Shown here in pieces: positions 7,083 through 10,000 of a DNA stretch of 10,000 nt; the stretch's first letter is position 1, and each line of letters begins with the position of its first letter. A program made the position numbers and the translations under genes. The notes below the pieces were generated by a model. The model made no database searches, was not told the DNA's origin, and saw nothing but the letters and a program-made list of their open reading frames with translations. Source of the DNA: Candidatus Hydrogenedens sp. Its GTDB lineage: Bacteria > Hydrogenedentota > Hydrogenedentia > Hydrogenedentales > Hydrogenedentaceae. The stretch is from contig JAIWNQ010000225.1 in NCBI GenBank assembly GCA_020216745.1, positions 1 through 10,000 of the forward strand, read 5' to 3'.

Positions 7083-8180
7083 ATGCTCATTGATTTTGGT
7101 GGAACGAAAGAAGAAGTTATTACACGTAAAGAATTTCCTATGCAAAAGGCGAGGAAAGTATTAAAAGATGAAGTTATAGCAGTGATTGGTTATGGGGTTC
7201 AAGGTCCTGCACAAAGTTTGAACCTTCGTGATAACGGTTTTAATGTAATTATTGGTCAGGACCCAAAATTTAAGTCTGATTGGGACCGTGCAGTAAAAGA
7301 TGGTTGGAAACCTGGTAAGACATTATTTGATATTGAAGAAGCGTGTGAACGAGGAACAATAATTCAACTATTAGTTTCCGATGCGGCACAAAAGGCAATT
7401 TGGCCCAATGTGAAAAAACACTTAAAAGAAGGCGACGCTTTATATTTTTCGCATGGTTTTTCAATTGTATATAAACATTTAACAAAAGTAATTCCCCCTA
7501 AATTTGTAGATGTTATAATGGTGGCTCCAAAGGGTTCTGGCACTTCTGTACGTAGAAATTTCCTGAGTGGAGCAGGTATTAATTCCAGTTATGCAGTCGC
7601 ACAGGACTATACGGGGAGAGCATTAGAACGTTGTCTGGCGATAGGTATAGGTATTGGTTCTGGTTTCCTTTTCCCGACTACATTTGAGAACGAGGTTTAC
7701 AGTGATTTAACAGGTGAAAGAGGAGTTTTGATGGGAGCCCTTGCAGGTATTATGGAAGCACAATATCAAGTACTTCGCGAAAATGGACATACTCCCAGTG
7801 AGGCTTTCAATGAAACAGTAGAAGAGCTTACCCAAAGTTTAATTCGTCTTGTAGATGAAAACGGTATGGACTGGATGTATCAGAATTGTTCTGCTACTGC
7901 CCAACGTGGTGCCTTAGATTGGAAGCCTAAGTTTAAGAAAGCAACATTGCCAGTTTTCCGCGAATTATATAAACGAGTCAAAGAAGGTGCAGAAACAAAA
8001 CGTGTTCTTAAATCATTAGGTAATCCAAATTATAAGGAACAATTACAAAAAGAACTTGCTGAAATGGCAAACAGTGAGATGTGGCTTGCAGGTAAAGCCT
8101 GTCGTGCTTTAAGACCTAAAGAACCAGCAAGTAAACAGATTAAATCTAAAGTCGGAACACAGGGAAGAACGAATTATTAG
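7083..8180 (+). CDS. ilvC: Ketol-acid reductoisomerase, Bacteroidota/fungal type
   Basis: Second step of valine and isoleucine synthesis: Mg-dependent isomerisation and reduction of 2-acetolactate or 2-aceto-2-hydroxybutyrate. The 365-residue product has the Rossmann motif GYGVQG (36-41), FSHGF with the catalytic-region His H124, APKGSG (K150), and the metal ligands D208 and E212 in SDLTGERG plus E244 and E248 in FNETVEE. The substrate-binding serine is probably S270. Wording such as LNLRDNG, INSSYA and NGMDWMYQNCSATAQRGALDW resembles Bacteroides and yeast Ilv5 enzymes rather than the usual short bacterial IlvC. The cofactor loop after VIIG reads QDPKFKSDW, with aspartates where relatives carry Arg and Ser/Thr. 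AAGGAG at 7070-7075 lies 7 nt before the ATG. No ilvB, ilvN, ilvD or leuA is adjacent, and the gene is closed by a strong terminator. About 17 residues after LRPKEP form a basic tail beyond the conserved end. Confidence 0.97.
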   Translation: MLIDFGGTKEEVITRKEFPMQKARKVLKDEVIAVIGYGVQGPAQSLNLRDNGFNVIIGQDPKFKSDWDRAVKDGWKPGKTLFDIEEACERGTIIQLLVSDAAQKAIWPNVKKHLKEGDALYFSHGFSIVYKHLTKVIPPKFVDVIMVAPKGSGTSVRRNFLSGAGINSSYAVAQDYTGRALERCLAIGIGIGSGFLFPTTFENEVYSDLTGERGVLMGALAGIMEAQYQVLRENGHTPSEAFNETVEELTQSLIRLVDENGMDWMYQNCSATAQRGALDWKPKFKKATLPVFRELYKRVKEGAETKRVLKSLGNPNYKEQLQKELAEMANSEMWLAGKACRALRPKEPASKQIKSKVGTQGRTNY

Positions 8181-8206
8181 TTTAAGTACAAAATGTCGTA
8201 AAAGGT

Positions 8207-8237
8207 GTCCGGGAAGTGAAACTTCCCGGACTTTTTT
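8207..8237 (+). terminator. Strong intrinsic terminator after ilvC
   Basis: A perfect 11-bp stem, GTCCGGGAAGT (8207-8217) and ACTTCCCGGAC (8221-8231), with a GAA loop, is followed at once by six T (8232-8237). It begins 26 nt after the ilvC stop. On the opposite strand only a T4 run follows, so it acts mainly rightward. The lpxK start codon is only 14 bp beyond the T-run. Confidence 0.93.
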
Positions 8238-8251
8238 GTAATGATTTAAAT

Positions 8252-9322
8252 ATGAAGAAATCATTTATTGAAAAATATATTTATAATGAAAAAGGGCCAT
8301 CTTATGTTTTGTTGCCTTTATTAAAAGGTCTGAGTTATTTCCAAAAATGGGGGATGTGGATACGCTCTAAAAGAAGGATGTATACGCCAAATATTTATAC
8401 AGTGAGCATTGGTGGAATTACAATTGGAGGGGTCGGTAAAACACCCGCAGTAATGGAAAGGGCAGAAAAAGAACTTGTAGTAAATAGAAAAAAAGTATGT
8501 GTTATAAGTAGGGGTTATGGTGCCCAGAAATATAAGGGTATTTTTGAGGGTGTTTATTATGAAGGTAAAGTATGTATACGAAGATATAAATCTGAAAAAA
8601 GTTATTCGCTACAAGAAGAGACTTTAATACCATGGAATAAGGTATATAAAGTTTTAGGGGATGAACTGTCATTAATGTTATATCGTTTACACAATATTAC
8701 TGTAATTAAAGACCCGAACCGAGTGAGGGCGGTAAAATGGGCAGAGCGAAGAGGATTTGATGTTGTCATTCTGGATGATGCTTATCAGTATTTAATGTTA
8801 GGACGTAATGAAAATATATTATTAATAAGTGCCCTAAATCCATGGGGGAATGGACTTATTTTCCCTGCTGGTATCTTACGAGAACCTTTGAATGCCATAC
8901 ATAGAGCAACAGAAATATGGATAACCCACTGTGACCAGGTATCCAATGAATTGTTGGAGAAATTAAGAAGCTTTCTAATGAGTACTTATCCTGAGAAGAA
9001 AATACGTTGGACATACCATAAACCGTTATATTGGACAAGATTAAATTCTACTATTCGGTACCCCGTGGAGTATTTTAAGGGAAGAGAGGTAGATGCTTTT
9101 TGTGCGATAGGGAATCCTAAATCTTTTTTAAATGTGTTGAAACAGCAAGAAATAAATGTGAAAAATACTTATGTATATCGAGACCATACCCCAATCCCAA
9201 ATAAAATATTAAAGGGGAAAAGGATTATTTTAACTACGGAGAAGAATCTTTTAACTTTGGAAGAAGAGCAGGCAGAGGTGTATGCTCTTTGTATTGGACT
9301 TTCCGATTATTTATGGGATTAA
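8252..9322 (+). CDS. lpxK: Tetraacyldisaccharide 4'-kinase (lipid A biosynthesis)
   Basis: Membrane-associated kinase that adds the 4'-phosphate to the tetraacyl disaccharide-1-phosphate, giving lipid IVA. The product is 356 residues. A hydrophobic N-terminal helix (about 17-37) is followed by the family's basic RSKRRMY. Then come the P-loop GGITIGGVGKTP (54-65), SRGYG (86-90), GDE with D137, DDAYQY (175-180), NPWGNGLIFPAGILREP (196-212), IGNP (286-289), DH (D311-H312) and TTEK (328-331). Residues matching E. coli D99 and H261 appear to be D137 and H312. The usual DDGxQH reads DDAYQY, so Gly and His are replaced. The frame extends back to a GTG at 8216, but that start lies inside the terminator hairpin; the ATG at 8252 gives the normal N-terminus. 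No Shine-Dalgarno precedes it. The 3' end overlaps the convergent sugar kinase by 89 bp. Confidence 0.92.
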   Translation: MKKSFIEKYIYNEKGPSYVLLPLLKGLSYFQKWGMWIRSKRRMYTPNIYTVSIGGITIGGVGKTPAVMERAEKELVVNRKKVCVISRGYGAQKYKGIFEGVYYEGKVCIRRYKSEKSYSLQEETLIPWNKVYKVLGDELSLMLYRLHNITVIKDPNRVRAVKWAERRGFDVVILDDAYQYLMLGRNENILLISALNPWGNGLIFPAGILREPLNAIHRATEIWITHCDQVSNELLEKLRSFLMSTYPEKKIRWTYHKPLYWTRLNSTIRYPVEYFKGREVDAFCAIGNPKSFLNVLKQQEINVKNTYVYRDHTPIPNKILKGKRIILTTEKNLLTLEEEQAEVYALCIGLSDYLWD

Positions 9323-10000
9323 TTCTAAAACTCTTTACCTGTTCATAAATATTGATTAAATCTCTTATATTAAATTTACCGATGTCCCACTTCATAGCAT
9401 TCGCAGTACCTAATACGACACCTAATCTCCCTGTATCTTCTATAGAAAAACCTTTATATAAACCAACTACAAAACCAGCAACAAGAGCATCACCCGACCC
9501 TACGGGATTTATTTCTTTTATTTTCGGTGGAATTATGTGAATATATGTGTTATTCCAACAAACAAGTGCTCCTTCTCGTCCCATAGATAATACTACTAAG
9601 GTTATTTTATGTTTTTTATGTAGATATTGAACCGCTTCTATTCGCAATTTCATATCTTTTAAGGGTGTATTCAAAAATTTAGATAGTTCCTCTACGTTGG
9701 GTTTTACCATGTAGGGATTGCTTTTAATCCCCTCCGAAAATTCAGTTCCATAGGTGTCAAGGATAACTTTAATTCTTCTCTCATTTGCTATTTTAATTAA
9801 ATCTCGATATAAAAAGGCTACATTAGGGTCGGGAACTGTTCCTGATAAAACAACTATTGGTACTTTATAAGAAGATATGATTTTATTAAATTTTTCGATA
9901 AAATGACTATATTCTTGGTTGGATATTAGGGGTCCAGGTTCAAAAAAGGCAGTTTGCCTACCATATTCTTCTTCAAGGATGGTGGTAATTGTTCTTGTAG
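9234..10000 (-). CDS. PfkB-family sugar kinase, 1-phosphofructokinase-like (5' end outside window)
   Basis: The leftward frame is open from the window edge to a TAG at 9234-9236, giving 254 visible residues; an ATG at 9710 is internal. It belongs to the ribokinase/PfkB fold, and the wording fits the hexose-kinase branch (1-phosphofructokinase, tagatose-6-phosphate kinase): RTITTILEEEYGRQT, VVLSGTVPDPN, then VKPNVEEL, SMGREGAL, and the anion-hole/catalytic motif NPVGSGDALVAGF (GSGD at 9489-9500, catalytic Asp at 9489-9491). GSGD replaces the commoner GAGD, a mild change. Roughly the first 55-80 residues are missing, judged from family length near 310. The conserved fold seems to end around SFRIN near 9320. 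The last 28 or so residues, encoded antisense to lpxK, look like a read-on tail. It is probably cytoplasmic; the substrate is not certain. Confidence 0.88.
   Translation of the reverse strand, partial: TRTITTILEEEYGRQTAFFEPGPLISNQEYSHFIEKFNKIISSYKVPIVVLSGTVPDPNVAFLYRDLIKIANERRIKVILDTYGTEFSEGIKSNPYMVKPNVEELSKFLNTPLKDMKLRIEAVQYLHKKHKITLVVLSMGREGALVCWNNTYIHIIPPKIKEINPVGSGDALVAGFVVGLYKGFSIEDTGRLGVVLGTANAMKWDIGKFNIRDLINIYEQVKSFRINPINNRKVQYKEHTPLPALLPKLKDSSP

Noticed and set aside
8216..8251. GTG start of lpxK at 8216, with AAAGG at 8201-8205 upstream
   Set aside because: The extra 12 residues are encoded by the terminator hairpin and T-run and match nothing in the family; the ATG at 8252 gives the expected LpxK N-terminus.
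9352..9540. Small + strand frame after lpxK
   Set aside because: It lies entirely opposite the PfkB kinase, whose GSGD motif is encoded on the minus strand there, and its translation resembles no protein.

Overview
This is an AT-rich bacterial chromosome segment carrying mostly core metabolic and housekeeping genes. An LpxK-type lipid A kinase implies a Gram-negative outer membrane with lipid A. The ketol-acid reductoisomerase is of the Bacteroidota/fungal mitochondrial type rather than the proteobacterial or Gram-positive type. Several genes have no visible Shine-Dalgarno sequence. Together these suggest a lineage in or near the FCB/PVC groups or an uncultured candidate phylum. The phylum cannot be fixed from this window alone.

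Layout. Positions 1-90 hold the possible tail of an upstream gene and the leader of rplS (ribosomal protein L19). Next, on the + strand, come a small HNH endonuclease gene, priA (replication restart helicase) and a HAD-family phosphatase/phosphoglucomutase-like gene. The HAD gene meets, tail to tail with a 15-bp overlap, a leftward cluster of three genes. That cluster is two related GT4 glycosyltransferases joined by a TAATG stop/start overlap, followed 12 nt later by a two-helix DUF2905 membrane protein. The intergenic region at 6964-7082 is divergent and serves ilvC on the + strand. ilvC ends in a strong intrinsic terminator, and lpxK starts only 14 bp after its T-run. lpxK then converges with a leftward PfkB-family sugar kinase that runs off the right edge; their 3' ends overlap by 89 bp.

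How the genes work together. rplS and priA belong to translation and replication restart. ilvC serves branched-chain amino acid synthesis. lpxK phosphorylates the lipid A precursor, and the two glycosyltransferases plausibly make a surface glycan, so the right two thirds has an envelope flavour. The HAD protein and the PfkB kinase are sugar-phosphate enzymes without a fixed substrate.

I found no phage, transposon, CRISPR, tRNA or rRNA signal and no convincing new defence or mobile system. The best second looks are: an ilvC cofactor loop with two aspartates where relatives have Arg and Ser/Thr, which could mean NADH preference; a lpxK with a changed DDGxQH motif and a terminator hairpin against its start; the 89-bp antisense overlap of lpxK and the kinase gene; and the glycosyltransferase pair with DUF2905.
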